A stretch of 64,000 nt of DNA from Aestuariibaculum sp. M13 (GCF_024723255.1 NZ_JANIAC010000001.1:62001-126000), one strand, 5' to 3'. Shown: positions 43,953 through 53,429, counted from the first letter of the stretch. The notes: generated by a model from the letters alone, not told the origin. Numbers and translations are program-made.

Positions 43953-44544
43953 AGGCTTTTACTCCGGCTTCAATACGAGTAGCCAAATAATTTTCTCTTG
44001 GCACAATTGGGCATGAGTATTTATCGTTGTATGCGCAATACGGATTATAAGCTTTATTAAAATCTATTATGATGGTATCTCCCTTTGGAATTCGAGCATC
44101 AATATAACGACCTCCTCCGTAGCTTTCTTCGCCGCTGGTTTCATCAAAAAATGGCAAAAACAAATAATTTTCATAGCCTTCCTTTGTCATTAAATCTTTA
44201 TCCTGATAGATATTCAATTTGAAAGATTCTCCTTTTAATTCAAAATTTAAAATACCATAAATTCGCTTTTCAGAAATACGGCTTGTTGTGGTTTTCATTG
44301 GCACAAATTCCGAATCCGGCATCATCTCTAATATTGCCTTAACCACATATATTGAGTCATTTTTAAAGAATTCCAAGCCTTCAAAAGTCTTTCTATCTTC
44401 ATCTTTTAAAGGCGATGTTGTAGCATCTTTATATTCGGCATTCAACTCTTGCTGAAAGGCGGTTTCACCTAAATTATACTGCTTTTTATTTTGGCAACTT
44501 ACTATACCTAAAGCAAGTAAAGACCATGTTAAAAAATACTTCAT
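43939..44544 (-). CDS. DUF1684 lipoprotein
   Basis: A 201-residue lipoprotein: MKYFLTWSLLALGIVSC (C17) followed by a DUF1684 domain. The family hallmarks are visible: FQQELNAEYKDATTSPLKDEDRKTF near the N-terminus and the C-terminal segments YGGGRYIDARIP and DFNKAYNPYCAYNDKYSCPIVPREN. No function has been demonstrated that I know of. It overlaps the end of the convergent SRPBCC gene by 14 bases. The upstream region contains the candidate structured RNA and belongs to the opposite strand. Confidence 0.9.
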   Translation of the reverse strand: MKYFLTWSLLALGIVSCQNKKQYNLGETAFQQELNAEYKDATTSPLKDEDRKTFEGLEFFKNDSIYVVKAILEMMPDSEFVPMKTTTSRISEKRIYGILNFELKGESFKLNIYQDKDLMTKEGYENYLFLPFFDETSGEESYGGGRYIDARIPKGDTIIIDFNKAYNPYCAYNDKYSCPIVPRENYLATRIEAGVKAFKKH

Positions 44545-44590
44545 TTAAACAATTTTTGATTTCAAAAATACAACTTACAATAATTTTATA

Positions 44591-44598
44591 TAAGTTTG
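44591..44598 (+). promoter_or_regulatory. Candidate -7 box for the leader/small RNA before the MFS gene
   Basis: TAAGTTTG matches TAnnTTTG. A transcript would start near 44605, just before the hairpin at 44625. No TTG lies at the usual -33 distance (the nearest is 32 bases away). Confidence 0.4.
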
Positions 44599-44624
44599 TA
44601 ATTCATAAAATTAGACTATGCGCT

Positions 44625-44701
44625 ATATGATCACAATTTGTAAAAAGCAATATACCTCTGTGAGAGAACGAGGTCGGGCTTGCTATATATTGTGATGATA
44701 T
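44625..44701 (+). ncRNA. Candidate structured RNA (nested hairpin)
   Basis: A 77-base nested hairpin in the gap between the DUF1684 gene and an MFS gene. The outer stem pairs ATATGATCACAAT with ATTGTGATGATAT (13 positions, one mismatch), a middle stem pairs AGCAA with TTGCT, and an inner stem pairs ACCTC with GAGGT and closes an 11-base purine-rich loop (TGTGAGAGAAC). It is followed 27 bases later by an intrinsic terminator and preceded by TAAGTTTG. That arrangement fits either a small RNA of about 150 bases or an attenuating leader of the MFS gene. It does not match a known RNA family that I recognise, and it could be a chance foldable AT-rich stretch. Confidence 0.45.
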
Positions 44702-44728
44702 CATTATAAAATTATATTACAATGTATT

Positions 44729-44756
44729 AAAAGTCCGACTTAACCGTCGGACTTTT
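44729..44756 (+). terminator. Strong intrinsic terminator upstream of the MFS gene
   Basis: An 11-bp perfect stem (AAAAGTCCGAC / GTCGGACTTTT) with a 6-base loop and a T run. It ends 29 bases before the MFS start codon, so it sits within the 5' leader of that gene rather than after a known gene. Confidence 0.9.
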
Positions 44757-44785
44757 TTATTTTTATAACTATTACCAACCATATA

Positions 44786-46006
44786 ATGAAAACACTTTTT
44801 AAAAACTACATAGATACTTTTCGAGGACTCTCGGAAGAAATATGGTGGCTGGCACTTATTACTTTTATAAACCGAGCCGGTACTATGGTTATTCCGTTTC
44901 TATCTCTTTACTTAAAAGAAGATTTACACTTTTCGGTAAGCCAGGTAGGGTGGATTATGAGTGCCTTTGGTTTGGGCTCGGTTGTTGGCTCTTGGATTGG
45001 GGGTAAACTAACCGACAAAATTGGTTACTACAAAGTTATGGTTAGAAGTTTACTTGCTACAGGGGTTTTATTCGTTCTATTACAATTTCTAAATACATTT
45101 GTATCGATATGTGTTGGGATATTTATTGTTATGATGGTTGCCGATGCCTTTCGTCCAGCTATATTTGTGGCATTAAATGCCTATAGCAAACCCGAAAATA
45201 AAATCCGTTCATTAACATTAATTCGTTTGGCCATTAATCTTGGTTTTTCGGCAGGACCAGCTATTGGCGGTATGATTATCACAGGTCTTGGGTATTCCGG
45301 TTTATTCTGGGTAGACGGCATAACATGTGCCATTGCTGCTCTTGTTATGATTAAAGTTTTAAATCCTAAAAAAGCCAAAGTACTTGACGAGATTAAAAAC
45401 GACAATCCGGTTTCAGCTTATAAAGACCATGCATTTTTGGTGTTTTTTATAGCAATGGTTCTATTTGGCATTGTATTCTTGCAATACTTTTCATCTATTA
45501 CTATTTACTATAAAGATGTGCATCTGTTAAGTGAATTTGAAATCGGTTTGATTTTAGGCTTAAATGGTTTTGTTATTTTTATCTTTGAAATGCCTTTAAT
45601 CAAATGGTTGGAAAATACAGCTTTTACAAAATTATGGTTGGTATTTTTCGGAGCTGTTTTAACAGGAATCAGTTTTCTAATTTTAAACTTCACTTCCTGG
45701 ACAGGCATTCTGGTTATTGGTATGTTACTGGTAACTTTTGGCGAGATGATCGCCTTTCCGTTTTCTAATGCCTTTGCCATAGAACGTGCAAAAAAAGGAA
45801 ATCAGGGTGAATACATGGCGTTATATTCCATATCATTTTCAGTGGCGCATATTTTTGGTCATAATGCCGGATTGCAGTTAACGGCAGGTTTAGGATTTGA
45901 AATTACATGGTATATTATTGCAGGTTTAGCCCTAATATGTGCCTTGATATTATTTAGTTTAAACAGAAGATTAAATAATTTAAAAAGATATAAAACCGTA
46001 AATTGA
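44786..46006 (+). CDS. MFS transporter
   Basis: A 406-residue inner-membrane protein with 12 predicted transmembrane segments. The first loop contains the MFS motif A in GGKLTDKIGYYKVM (after GSVVGSWI), and helix 4/5 has RLAINLGFSAGPAIGGMII, typical of drug:H+ antiporter-1 types. It is similar to a group of multidrug or unknown transporters in flavobacteria, with no substrate prediction possible. Its leader contains a terminator and a nested hairpin, so expression may be controlled by attenuation. It is followed by 62 bases to ypdA. Confidence 0.87.
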   Translation: MKTLFKNYIDTFRGLSEEIWWLALITFINRAGTMVIPFLSLYLKEDLHFSVSQVGWIMSAFGLGSVVGSWIGGKLTDKIGYYKVMVRSLLATGVLFVLLQFLNTFVSICVGIFIVMMVADAFRPAIFVALNAYSKPENKIRSLTLIRLAINLGFSAGPAIGGMIITGLGYSGLFWVDGITCAIAALVMIKVLNPKKAKVLDEIKNDNPVSAYKDHAFLVFFIAMVLFGIVFLQYFSSITIYYKDVHLLSEFEIGLILGLNGFVIFIFEMPLIKWLENTAFTKLWLVFFGAVLTGISFLILNFTSWTGILVIGMLLVTFGEMIAFPFSNAFAIERAKKGNQGEYMALYSISFSVAHIFGHNAGLQLTAGLGFEITWYIIAGLALICALILFSLNRRLNNLKRYKTVN

Positions 46007-46068
46007 AACAAATTATTAAGACCTAATTGTTTAAATAAGCAATATGGTTGATAATTTTAATAAATGAG

Positions 46069-47049
46069 ATGAAAAATACTTTTGATGTTTTAATAATTGG
46101 CGCAGGACCTATTGGTATTAACTGCGCCTTAGAATGTAAAAAAAGAGGATGGAATTATGTTGTGATTGAAAAAGGTGCTTTAACCAATTCGCTTTTCAAC
46201 TATCCTAAAAACATGACCTTCTTCTCAACATCTGAAAAATTAGAAATTGATGAGATTCCATTTATTAGTAACAACCCGAAACCTAATCGGGATGAAGCTT
46301 TAGAGTACTATCGACGGGTCGTGACTTCCAATAAACTTAACATTCATTTATATGAAACTGTAAAGCATATTGAAAAAGAAAAGGAAATATTTAAAGTAAC
46401 GACATCTAAAACTGAATATTTAGCTAAAAAAGTCATAATCTCAACAGGGTTTTACGACATCCCAAAACTTATTAATGTACCTGGTGAAGATTTACCAAAA
46501 GTGACACATTATTACAAGGAAGCACATAACTATTCCTTACAAAAGGTAATTGTTGTTGGAGCCAGTAATTCATCGGTTGATGCGGCATTAGAAATTTGGC
46601 GTAAAGGCGGAGATGTAACCATGGTAGTTCGAGGTGAAACCATTGGAGAACGTGTAAAATACTGGGTGCGCCCCGATATTATAAATCGTATTAATGAAGG
46701 TAGTATTAAAGCCTATTTTAATTCTGAAATCACGAAAATAGACTCCGAAACCGTAGAAATTAAAACTCCTAAAGGCGATTTGACTTTAGAAAACGATTAT
46801 GTTGTAGCGCTTACAGGTTATGTACCCGATTTTAATTTTTTAAAACAAAGTCATATTGCATTGTCTGATGATGGCAGAAACATTCCAAACTACAACCCTG
46901 AAACTATGGAATCAAACATTGAAGGCTTGTATTTAGCGGGTGTTATTTGCGGTGGTAATGAAACGCATAAGTGGTTTATTGAAAATTCACGAATTCATGC
47001 GAAACTCATTGCTGAACATATTGAAAGTTTAAATGAAAGTACAAAATAA
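46069..47049 (+). CDS. ypdA: YpdA-type bacillithiol disulfide reductase
   Basis: A 326-residue flavoprotein. I start at ATG 46069 (MKNTFDVLIIGAGPIG), with a TTG at 46048 ignored. The FAD-binding GAGPIGINCALEC loop, NADPH-binding GASNSSVDAALEIW loop (about 165), KYWVRPDIINRINEGSI and the C-terminal LYLAGVICGGNETHKWFIENSR FAD site match the YpdA family, which reduces bacillithiol disulfide with NADPH. It lacks the CxxC pair of thioredoxin reductases, as expected. It overlaps the next gene by one base in an ATG/TAA junction (TAATG), so the glyoxalase-fold protein is translated from the same transcript. Confidence 0.9.
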   Translation: MKNTFDVLIIGAGPIGINCALECKKRGWNYVVIEKGALTNSLFNYPKNMTFFSTSEKLEIDEIPFISNNPKPNRDEALEYYRRVVTSNKLNIHLYETVKHIEKEKEIFKVTTSKTEYLAKKVIISTGFYDIPKLINVPGEDLPKVTHYYKEAHNYSLQKVIVVGASNSSVDAALEIWRKGGDVTMVVRGETIGERVKYWVRPDIINRINEGSIKAYFNSEITKIDSETVEIKTPKGDLTLENDYVVALTGYVPDFNFLKQSHIALSDDGRNIPNYNPETMESNIEGLYLAGVICGGNETHKWFIENSRIHAKLIAEHIESLNESTK

Positions 47050-47426
47050 TGAACCTTAATCAAGTTACTATTCCTTCTATTGATGTCGAAAAGGCTACAA
47101 AATTCTATGAAACATTAGGACTCAAACTTATTGTAGATTCTATTCCAAGATATGTTCGATTTGAATGTCCTGACGGAAACAGTACATTCTCAATTCATCA
47201 GGTTGAAGCTCTACCAAAAGAACTAGGAGCAACTATCTATTTCGAAGTTGATAATGTGGATCAAACGGTTTTAACCTTACAGCAAAAGGGCATTGTTTTC
47301 GAGAGTCTTCCTGAAGATAAACCCTGGTTATGGCGTGAAGCTCATTTAAATGATTTAGACGGTAATCCTATTATTATATATCACGCAGGTAAGAACAGAA
47401 AAAATCCGCCGTGGCGGATTTCTTAA
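47049..47426 (+). CDS. VOC-superfamily (glyoxalase/bleomycin resistance-like) protein
   Basis: A 125-residue protein of the VOC fold: two beta-alpha-beta-beta-beta modules. It starts MNLNQVTIPSIDVEKATKFYETLGLKLIV and ends with the DLDGNPIIIYHAG strand; the metal-ligand histidine and glutamate positions in SIHQV and YHAG/EVDN-like segments are present, but the exact ligand set was not confirmed. It shares one base with ypdA and so is co-translated. The last codons (KNPPWRIS) lie within a hairpin at 47402-47421. A role in thiol-dependent detoxification with bacillithiol is suggested by context only. Confidence 0.85.
   Translation: MNLNQVTIPSIDVEKATKFYETLGLKLIVDSIPRYVRFECPDGNSTFSIHQVEALPKELGATIYFEVDNVDQTVLTLQQKGIVFESLPEDKPWLWREAHLNDLDGNPIIIYHAGKNRKNPPWRIS
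47402..47421 (+). terminator. Hairpin terminator inside the VOC gene's last codons
   Basis: AAATCCGCC pairs with GGCGGATTT, with a minimal GT loop (in practice a four-base loop). It lies within the coding sequence, ending 5 bases before the VOC gene end, and has only a weak T stretch after it. Confidence 0.6.
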
Positions 47427-47430
47427 CCCA

Positions 47431-47874
47431 TTATTTTAGGGGTTTTATTTCCTTAAATCGTGTAACGTGTGACAACACGATTTGGGTTTTTGTTTCTCCG
47501 TAAATAATCAATTGATCTATAAAAGTTTCCAAATGCTTCTGGTTTTTAAGCACCACTTCCATTACAATGTTTTCGTTTCCTGTAATGCGGTAACAGTTTA
47601 AAACCTCATCGTAAGTTTTTACTTTTTCTAAAAAAGGTTTCAGCTTTCCTATAAAAGCACGCAAGGTTATTATGGCTTTTAATTGATATCCCATATCTAA
47701 TGGAGACACTACGGTTTTATAACCTAAAATAATTCCGGCATCTTCCATCTTCTTAATACGCTCGGAAACCGCTGGTGAACTTATTCCCACCTGACGCCCA
47801 ATTTCGGCATTAGACTGCCTTGCATTCTGCTGTAAACACTTCAAAATCTTCCAGTTAAGCGCATCTAAAACCAT
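47431..47874 (-). CDS. Lrp/AsnC family transcriptional regulator
   Basis: A 147-residue regulator. It has an N-terminal winged HTH (LDALNWKILKCLQQNARQSNAEIGRQVGISSPAVSERIKKMEDAGII region) and a C-terminal RAM/ligand-binding alpha/beta domain (AIITLRAFIGKLKPFLEKV, CYRITGNENIVMEVVLK). Such regulators sense amino acids as octamers. Convergent with ypdA-VOC, with 4 bases between stops. It may regulate itself or a neighbour; nothing in the sequence points to a target. It faces away from the next + gene. Confidence 0.92.
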   Translation of the reverse strand: MVLDALNWKILKCLQQNARQSNAEIGRQVGISSPAVSERIKKMEDAGIILGYKTVVSPLDMGYQLKAIITLRAFIGKLKPFLEKVKTYDEVLNCYRITGNENIVMEVVLKNQKHLETFIDQLIIYGETKTQIVLSHVTRFKEIKPLK

Positions 47875-47998
47875 TTTTAAGATAAATTAGATTAAAAAAT
47901 TAAATATTAAAGTAAATATACGATTTTACTTTAAATATTAAAGATGAATATGAAATCTTGTCTGTAATTTTGATAAAAACGCTAAAGAGAAAAAGATC

Positions 47999-48394
47999 AT
48001 GTCGTACAATACCCCACAAAACCTATCGGAATTACCGATTTATAAAAAAGCGATAGAAATTTTCGCACTATCGCAAAGCATATCATCGTACTTAAATCAC
48101 GATTTATCAGAGCTTAAACCTGATGGATCTGAGGATAGTAATATCTATTTTTCGGGTGATATTGTTCAGCAATCTATATCATTAGCTCCAGAAATTGCCT
48201 GTGTAGAATTAGAGCGTTACACCGACAAAAGACATAAACACATTGCTACTTTAAAACGCTTAACAAACAAATTATATAGAAACTCTTACCGTTTAGAGAA
48301 ATCTAATAGCAACGGAAAGGACTTTTTACCTATTTTACGTAGTGAGTTGAAAAAATTCAAACAACTTCAACGTACCTGGTTGTTAACTTTATAG
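47999..48394 (+). CDS. Hypothetical helical protein
   Basis: A 131-residue protein with no signal peptide or membrane segment. It is predicted all-helical, with a central acidic segment (LKPDGSEDSNIYFSG) and a basic C-terminal helix (RSELKKFKQLQRTW). The pattern resembles small four-helix-bundle proteins, but no family was recognised. It follows an AT-rich region with TAATTTTG at 47965-47972, which fits a -7 box, and ends before a region with two hairpins. Divergent from the Lrp regulator. Confidence 0.65.
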   Translation: MSYNTPQNLSELPIYKKAIEIFALSQSISSYLNHDLSELKPDGSEDSNIYFSGDIVQQSISLAPEIACVELERYTDKRHKHIATLKRLTNKLYRNSYRLEKSNSNGKDFLPILRSELKKFKQLQRTWLLTL

Positions 48395-48453
48395 CCTAAA
48401 ACGTTTTTTCTCTTTTCTTTCATTTAATACATCCCAATTCATAAAAATAAAAA

Positions 48454-48494
48454 GCAGAATTAATATGAGCTCTTATAGCTCATATTAATTCTGC
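48454..48494. terminator. Perfect 18-bp inverted repeat
   Basis: GCAGAATTAATATGAGCT and its exact reverse complement flank a CTTAT loop. It is 59 bases after the helical gene, with only a weak T tract; it could terminate transcripts from both sides, or be a stable RNA end. An 8-bp hairpin (AGCAGTTT / AAACTGCT) follows at 48501-48520. Confidence 0.65.
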
Positions 48495-48640
48495 CTTACT
48501 AGCAGTTTCTATAAACTGCTTTAAAGTTCTTCTTTGAGGGCGTTATAGCATGTTTTATCTATTTTCATTTTAGAATGTTGCCTCCCCTTACATAATAATA
48601 AAAGTAATGTTCTCCGTATAAATCTTCTTTTTAAATAAAT

Positions 48641-48772
48641 TTAACTTGCTTTATCTAAATTCACTATGTAACTATCAATTTCATAGTATTTCTCCGATTT
48701 AATAACGTTTAATAGCCAGTCGATGTGATTCTCAGACCTTCTGTTAAAATTGTAATTTAAAGTTGCTTCCAT
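48641..48772 (-). CDS. Small protein of 43 residues, unknown function
   Basis: A minus-strand ORF of 43 codons, starting MEATLNYNFNRRSENHIDWL and ending SYIVNLDKAS. It has balanced composition with amphipathic helix-like stretches, unlike random AT-rich ORFs, but it is not supported by a recognised family. It reads toward the hairpins at 48454-48520, which could be its terminator. Upstream of it lies 175 bases to the icmF terminator. Confidence 0.45.
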   Translation of the reverse strand: MEATLNYNFNRRSENHIDWLLNVIKSEKYYEIDSYIVNLDKAS

Positions 48773-48947
48773 AATAATGTATTTTAAATTGAACATATTA
48801 TTGACTTTTAGAGAACATTTAAGATACCCAAGAAAACCACTGAAACATAAATTACTAGTTAACCTGCTTATTTAATTCTTTGATTTGAAACATTTTACAA
48901 AAATCACCGATAAATTACACCCTTATTTATCAACTAATTAGCATAAA

Positions 48948-48975
48948 AAAATCCTGAACTCACGTTCAGGATTTT
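48948..48975 (-). terminator. Terminator downstream of icmF
   Basis: A 12-bp stem around ATCCTGAAC / GTTCAGGAT with a TCAC loop, flanked by A and T runs. It is 23 bases past the icmF stop and can work in both directions. Confidence 0.9.
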
Positions 48976-48998
48976 TAATTTATTAGAAAAACTATCGG

Positions 48999-51900
48999 TT
49001 ACATGTTTCTGCGATACTGTCCGCCAACTTCAAACAACGCATCGGTAATTTGACCTAAAGAACATACTTTAGTGGCTTCCATTAATACTTCAAAAACATT
49101 ACGATTTTGGATAGCCGCTTCCTGAACCTTAGCTAAAACAGTTTCAATTCTACCCTCATAGGTTTTATGAAGATTTTCTAAAGTTTTTATCTGGAACTGT
49201 TTTTCTTCCTCTGTAGCTCGAATCACCTCTTTTGGCTGAATGGTTGGCGATCCTTTACTACTTAAGAAGGTATTCACACCTATAATTGGGAATTCACCAT
49301 TATGCTTCAATGTTTCGTAATACAAGCTTTCTTCTTGAATTTTACTTCTTTGATACATGGTTTCCATAGCCCCCAAAACGCCTCCACGTTCTGTTATTCT
49401 ATCGAACTCAGTTAAAACAGCTTCTTCTACTAAATCGGTTAATTCTTCAATAATAAATGAACCTTGAATCGGGTTTTCATTTCTCGCCAATCCTAATTCT
49501 TTATTAATAATTAACTGAATGGCCATAGCACGACGTACAGATTCTTCGGTTGGCGTTGTAATCGCTTCATCGTACGCATTGGTATGTAACGAGTTACAGT
49601 TATCGTAGATGGCATATAACGCCTGAAGCGTGGTACGAATATCGTTAAAGTCGATTTCCTGAGCATGTAAACTTCTTCCTGAAGTTTGAATGTGGTATTT
49701 CAACATTTGTGCTCTTGAGTTGGCACCATACTTTTGTTTTAAAGCTTTAGCCCAGATTCTACGAGCCACACGACCAATAACCGCATATTCCGGATCGATA
49801 CCATTCGAGAAGAAAAATGATAAGTTTGGGCCGAACTTATTAATATCCATACCTCTTGAAAGGTAATATTCTACATAGGTAAATCCGTTGGATAAGGTTA
49901 ATGCCAACTGCGTAATTGGGTTTGCTCCTGCCTCTGCAATATGGTATCCGGAAATAGACACCGAATAAAAATTACGCACATTATTATCAATGAAATATTC
50001 CTGAACATCGCCCATTAATCTCAGAGCAAACTCCGTTGAAAAAATACAGGTATTCTGTGCCTGATCTTCTTTTAATATATCAGCTTGTACCGTTCCTCTA
50101 ACCTGAGCAATGGTTTCTGTTTTAATTTTATCATATACGTCTTTTGGCAACACCTGATCTCCAGTAACGCCTACAAGCATTAACCCCAATCCGTCGTTTC
50201 CTTCAGGTAATTCTCCATTATATATGGGACGCTCGACACCTTTTTCTTTATAAATCGCTTCTATTTTATCTTCTACCTCTTTTTCAAGACCTTGCTCCTT
50301 AATATATAACTCACATTGCTGATCGATAGCGGCATTCATAAAAAAGCCTAACAACATAGGTGCAGGACCATTAATCGTCATACTCACCGAAGTCATGGCA
50401 TCGGCTAAATTAAATCCGGAATACAGTTTTTTAGCATCGTCTAAACAACAAATACTCACACCGGCATTACCAATTTTACCATAAATATCCGGGCGATAAT
50501 CAGGGTCGTTACCATACAAAGTAACACTATCGAAAGCCGTTGACAAACGTTTTGCAGGCATACCTAAACTCACGTAATGGAAACGACGATTGGTACGCTC
50601 TGGACCTCCTTCTCCGGCAAACATACGCGTAGGATCTTCTCCTGTGCGCTTAAACGGATACAATCCTGAAGTATACGGAAATTCTCCTGGCACATTTTCC
50701 TGTAAAGTCCATCGAAGAATATCTCCCCAAGCCTGATATTTTGGCAGAGCTACTTTTGGTATTTGCGTATGCGATAAAGATTCGGTGTGGGTTTCTATTT
50801 TAATTTCCTTATCACGAACTTTAAATGAATAAATCGGGTTTTTATATTTGTCAACTTTCTCGCCCCAGCCGGTAATAACTTCCCAGTTGTAAGGATCAAG
50901 ATTCATTTTTACTCTATCAAATTCAGCAATTAATAGTTTTACAAAAGCTGAATTATTTTCAGTTATAGTTAAAGCTTCAAAATTAATTCCTGTTTTATCC
51001 AATTCCGGGACTGCTTCAACTACAGATTCAATGGTTTTATAAATACCGTATAACTTTTGAGCCACTTCAACCTGTTCAATAGCCGTTTTATCATAAGCCC
51101 GATTGGTTTCAGCAATCTCCGATAAATAACGCGTTCTACTTGGTGGAATGACAAAAATCTTCTCGCTCATTTCTTTCGAAATTTCAAAAGTAGACTGTAA
51201 ATCGACTCCGGATTTTTCAGCAATCTTATCCATCACCGCTTTATAAAGCGAATTCATTCCCGGATCGTTAAACTGCGAAGCAATGGTTCCGAAAACCGGT
51301 AAATCGTCCTGATTCACTTCCCACAATTCGTGGTTACGCATGTATTGTTTTTTCACATCACGTAAAGCATCTAAAGCACCGCGTTTATCGAATTTATTGA
51401 TGGCTACCAAATCGGCGAAATCCAACATATCTATTTTCTCCAGCTGTGTAGCGGCTCCAAATTCAGGAGTCATCACATACAAAGACACATTACTATGCTC
51501 TATAATTTCGGTATCAGATTGCCCGATTCCTGAAGTTTCTAAAATAATTAAATCGTAGTGAGCTGCCTTTAAAACTTCAATCGCTTCATTTACATGTTTC
51601 GATAATGCTAGATTCGATTGACGGGTTGCCAAACTACGCATATAAACTCTCGGATTATTAATGGCATTCATTCGAATACGATCACCCAAAAGTGCACCTC
51701 CCGTTTTACGTTTAGAAGGATCTACTGAAATGATTCCAATGGTTTTTTCCGGAAAATCGATTAAAAATCTGCGAACCAATTCATCAACCAACGACGACTT
51801 TCCTGCGCCTCCTGTTCCTGTAATTCCAAGAACTGGAATATTTAAAGTTTTATTTTTATCGTGAATTGTTTCCAAAGTTTCTTTTGCTACTTCCGGAAAG

Positions 51901-52421
51901 TTTTCTGCCGAAGAAATAACACGAGCAATCGATTTTGGATTCTTAGTTTCCAAATCATTAACTTCACCATTTAATGAATCGCCAACCGCAAAATCAGATT
52001 GTTCAACCAAATCATTAATCATACCCTGTAATCCTAACTCCCTACCATCGTCAGGTGAATAAATACGAGTAATACCATAATCCATCAACTCTTTAATTTC
52101 TTCCGGAAGAATAACGCCTCCACCGCCACCAAATATCTTGATATGCGATGCTCCTTTTTCCTTTAACAAATCGTACATGTATTTAAAATACTCGTTGTGT
52201 CCTCCTTGATATGAGGTCATAGCGATGGCGTTGGCATCTTCCTGAATGGCTGTATTTACTACTTCTTCAACACTTCTATCGTGTCCAAGATGAATCACTT
52301 CTACACCGGTAGATTGTATGATACGGCGCATAATATTAATAGCTGCATCATGACCATCGAATAACGAGGCAGCGGTAACAATTCTTACTTTATGTTTTGG
52401 CTTATAAGGAGCTGTATGCAT
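48999..52421 (-). CDS. icmF: Fused isobutyryl-CoA mutase (IcmF), B12-dependent
   Basis: A 1140-residue fusion of three parts. Residues about 1-150 are the B12-binding domain with [13 protein letters not shown] (the base-off histidine motif, with the DGHDAA form typical of IcmF) and the SYQGGH loop. Residues about 190-500 are a MeaB-like G-protein chaperone: Walker [10 protein letters not shown] (about 198-206), NKFD (about 341). Residues about 560-1140 are the TIM-barrel substrate domain ([32 protein letters not shown]). The enzyme interconverts isobutyryl-CoA and n-butyryl-CoA. Its 5' side has a full consensus promoter. It is monocistronic. Confidence 0.95.
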   Translation of the reverse strand: MHTAPYKPKHKVRIVTAASLFDGHDAAINIMRRIIQSTGVEVIHLGHDRSVEEVVNTAIQEDANAIAMTSYQGGHNEYFKYMYDLLKEKGASHIKIFGGGGGVILPEEIKELMDYGITRIYSPDDGRELGLQGMINDLVEQSDFAVGDSLNGEVNDLETKNPKSIARVISSAENFPEVAKETLETIHDKNKTLNIPVLGITGTGGAGKSSLVDELVRRFLIDFPEKTIGIISVDPSKRKTGGALLGDRIRMNAINNPRVYMRSLATRQSNLALSKHVNEAIEVLKAAHYDLIILETSGIGQSDTEIIEHSNVSLYVMTPEFGAATQLEKIDMLDFADLVAINKFDKRGALDALRDVKKQYMRNHELWEVNQDDLPVFGTIASQFNDPGMNSLYKAVMDKIAEKSGVDLQSTFEISKEMSEKIFVIPPSRTRYLSEIAETNRAYDKTAIEQVEVAQKLYGIYKTIESVVEAVPELDKTGINFEALTITENNSAFVKLLIAEFDRVKMNLDPYNWEVITGWGEKVDKYKNPIYSFKVRDKEIKIETHTESLSHTQIPKVALPKYQAWGDILRWTLQENVPGEFPYTSGLYPFKRTGEDPTRMFAGEGGPERTNRRFHYVSLGMPAKRLSTAFDSVTLYGNDPDYRPDIYGKIGNAGVSICCLDDAKKLYSGFNLADAMTSVSMTINGPAPMLLGFFMNAAIDQQCELYIKEQGLEKEVEDKIEAIYKEKGVERPIYNGELPEGNDGLGLMLVGVTGDQVLPKDVYDKIKTETIAQVRGTVQADILKEDQAQNTCIFSTEFALRLMGDVQEYFIDNNVRNFYSVSISGYHIAEAGANPITQLALTLSNGFTYVEYYLSRGMDINKFGPNLSFFFSNGIDPEYAVIGRVARRIWAKALKQKYGANSRAQMLKYHIQTSGRSLHAQEIDFNDIRTTLQALYAIYDNCNSLHTNAYDEAITTPTEESVRRAMAIQLIINKELGLARNENPIQGSFIIEELTDLVEEAVLTEFDRITERGGVLGAMETMYQRSKIQEESLYYETLKHNGEFPIIGVNTFLSSKGSPTIQPKEVIRATEEEKQFQIKTLENLHKTYEGRIETVLAKVQEAAIQNRNVFEVLMEATKVCSLGQITDALFEVGGQYRRNM

Positions 52422-52459
52422 CTTTTCAGTATAATTAAATAAAACTATTATATATGTGT

Positions 52460-52488
52460 CAAATTTACGAAATATTCAAAAAAACCAA
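52460..52488 (-). promoter_or_regulatory. Full Bacteroidota-type promoter of icmF
   Basis: On the minus strand TTG (52486-52488) is followed after 18 bases by TAAATTTG (52460-52467), matching the TTG-N(17-23)-TAnnTTTG pattern. The predicted start lies near 52454, about 33 bases before the ATG. Confidence 0.7.
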
Positions 52489-52574
52489 CTATTTACAGGT
52501 GATTATCTAAATTTCACAATCTCACTTTCTAGTTATCTGATTTTTAGGTTAATTTGAGATACTTATATATGATT

Positions 52575-53429
52575 ATGAATAAAATTACCATCCTTATACA
52601 TTGTAAAGACCGCCCTAACATTATTGCTTCAGTAACCAATTTTATTGCGAAAAATGAAGGAAATATTGTTTATATAGACCAATTTGTTGATCGTGAGCAA
52701 AATGAATTTTTTATGCGACTGGAAAGTGAATTCTCTGATGAATCTTTTTGTACAGAAGCCTTTAAAGAATCTTTCAAAACAACTTTGGCTGATATCTTTA
52801 AAATGAAATGGCGTATTTACTCATCGGAAAGCAAACCGAAAATGGCTTTGTTCATTTCTAAATATGACCATTGTCTTTACGATTTATTAGGTCGATATAA
52901 TTCGGGAGAGCTAAATTTAGAAATTCCTTTCATTATTAGTAATCACAAGGATTTAAAACCCATTGCCGATAGTTTTAAAATTCCGTTTTATCACATTCCT
53001 GTCACCAAAGACAATAAAGAAGACGCTGCCAAAAAACAATTAGAACTTCTTGAGGAACATGGTATTAATTTTATAGTATTGGCGAGGTATATGCAAATAA
53101 TACCAAAATCCATGATTGATAAATACCCTAATAAAATCATTAACATCCATCACTCGTTCTTACCAGCATTTATTGGGGCTAAACCTTACCATTCGGCCTT
53201 TAAGCGCGGCGTTAAAATTATTGGGGCTACGAGTCATTATGTTACGGAAGAATTAGATGGCGGACCAATTATAGAACAAGATGTAACGCGCGTAACTCAT
53301 GCACATTCCATTCCCGATTTAATTGCTAAAGGACGTGATTTGGAGAAAATTGTTTTGGCAAATGCAGTAAAATTGCATGCCGATAGAAAAGTTATGGTTT
53401 ACAATAATAAAACGGTTATATTTTCTTAA
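52575..53429 (+). CDS. purU: Formyltetrahydrofolate deformylase
   Basis: A 284-residue enzyme that hydrolyses 10-formyl-THF to THF and formate, balancing one-carbon units for purine synthesis. The start is taken as the ATG at 52575 (MNKITILIHCKDRPN); upstream TTG and ATG alternatives add a few residues. An ACT domain occupies about residues 1-85. The catalytic domain has the active-site asparagine and histidine in KIINIHHSFLPAFIGAKPY, and the aspartate in TEELDGGPIIEQDV. All catalytic residues are visible. It stands alone between icmF (divergent) and the DUF4197 gene, 76 bases downstream. Confidence 0.95.
   Translation: MNKITILIHCKDRPNIIASVTNFIAKNEGNIVYIDQFVDREQNEFFMRLESEFSDESFCTEAFKESFKTTLADIFKMKWRIYSSESKPKMALFISKYDHCLYDLLGRYNSGELNLEIPFIISNHKDLKPIADSFKIPFYHIPVTKDNKEDAAKKQLELLEEHGINFIVLARYMQIIPKSMIDKYPNKIINIHHSFLPAFIGAKPYHSAFKRGVKIIGATSHYVTEELDGGPIIEQDVTRVTHAHSIPDLIAKGRDLEKIVLANAVKLHADRKVMVYNNKTVIFS

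Larger units (their letters stand above)
48395..48998. other. Long intergenic region with two hairpins and one small ORF
   Basis: 604 bases between the helical protein and icmF. It holds a very strong 18-bp hairpin (48454-48494), a second 8-bp hairpin (48501-48520), a small ORF on the minus strand (48641-48772), and the icmF terminator (48948-48975). Nothing else was seen. Confidence 0.6.

Noticed and set aside
44625-44701. tRNA or tmRNA at the hairpin before the MFS gene
   Set aside because: The fold is a single nested rod; there are no D-, anticodon- and T-arms, no T-loop GTTCRA box, and no CCA end.
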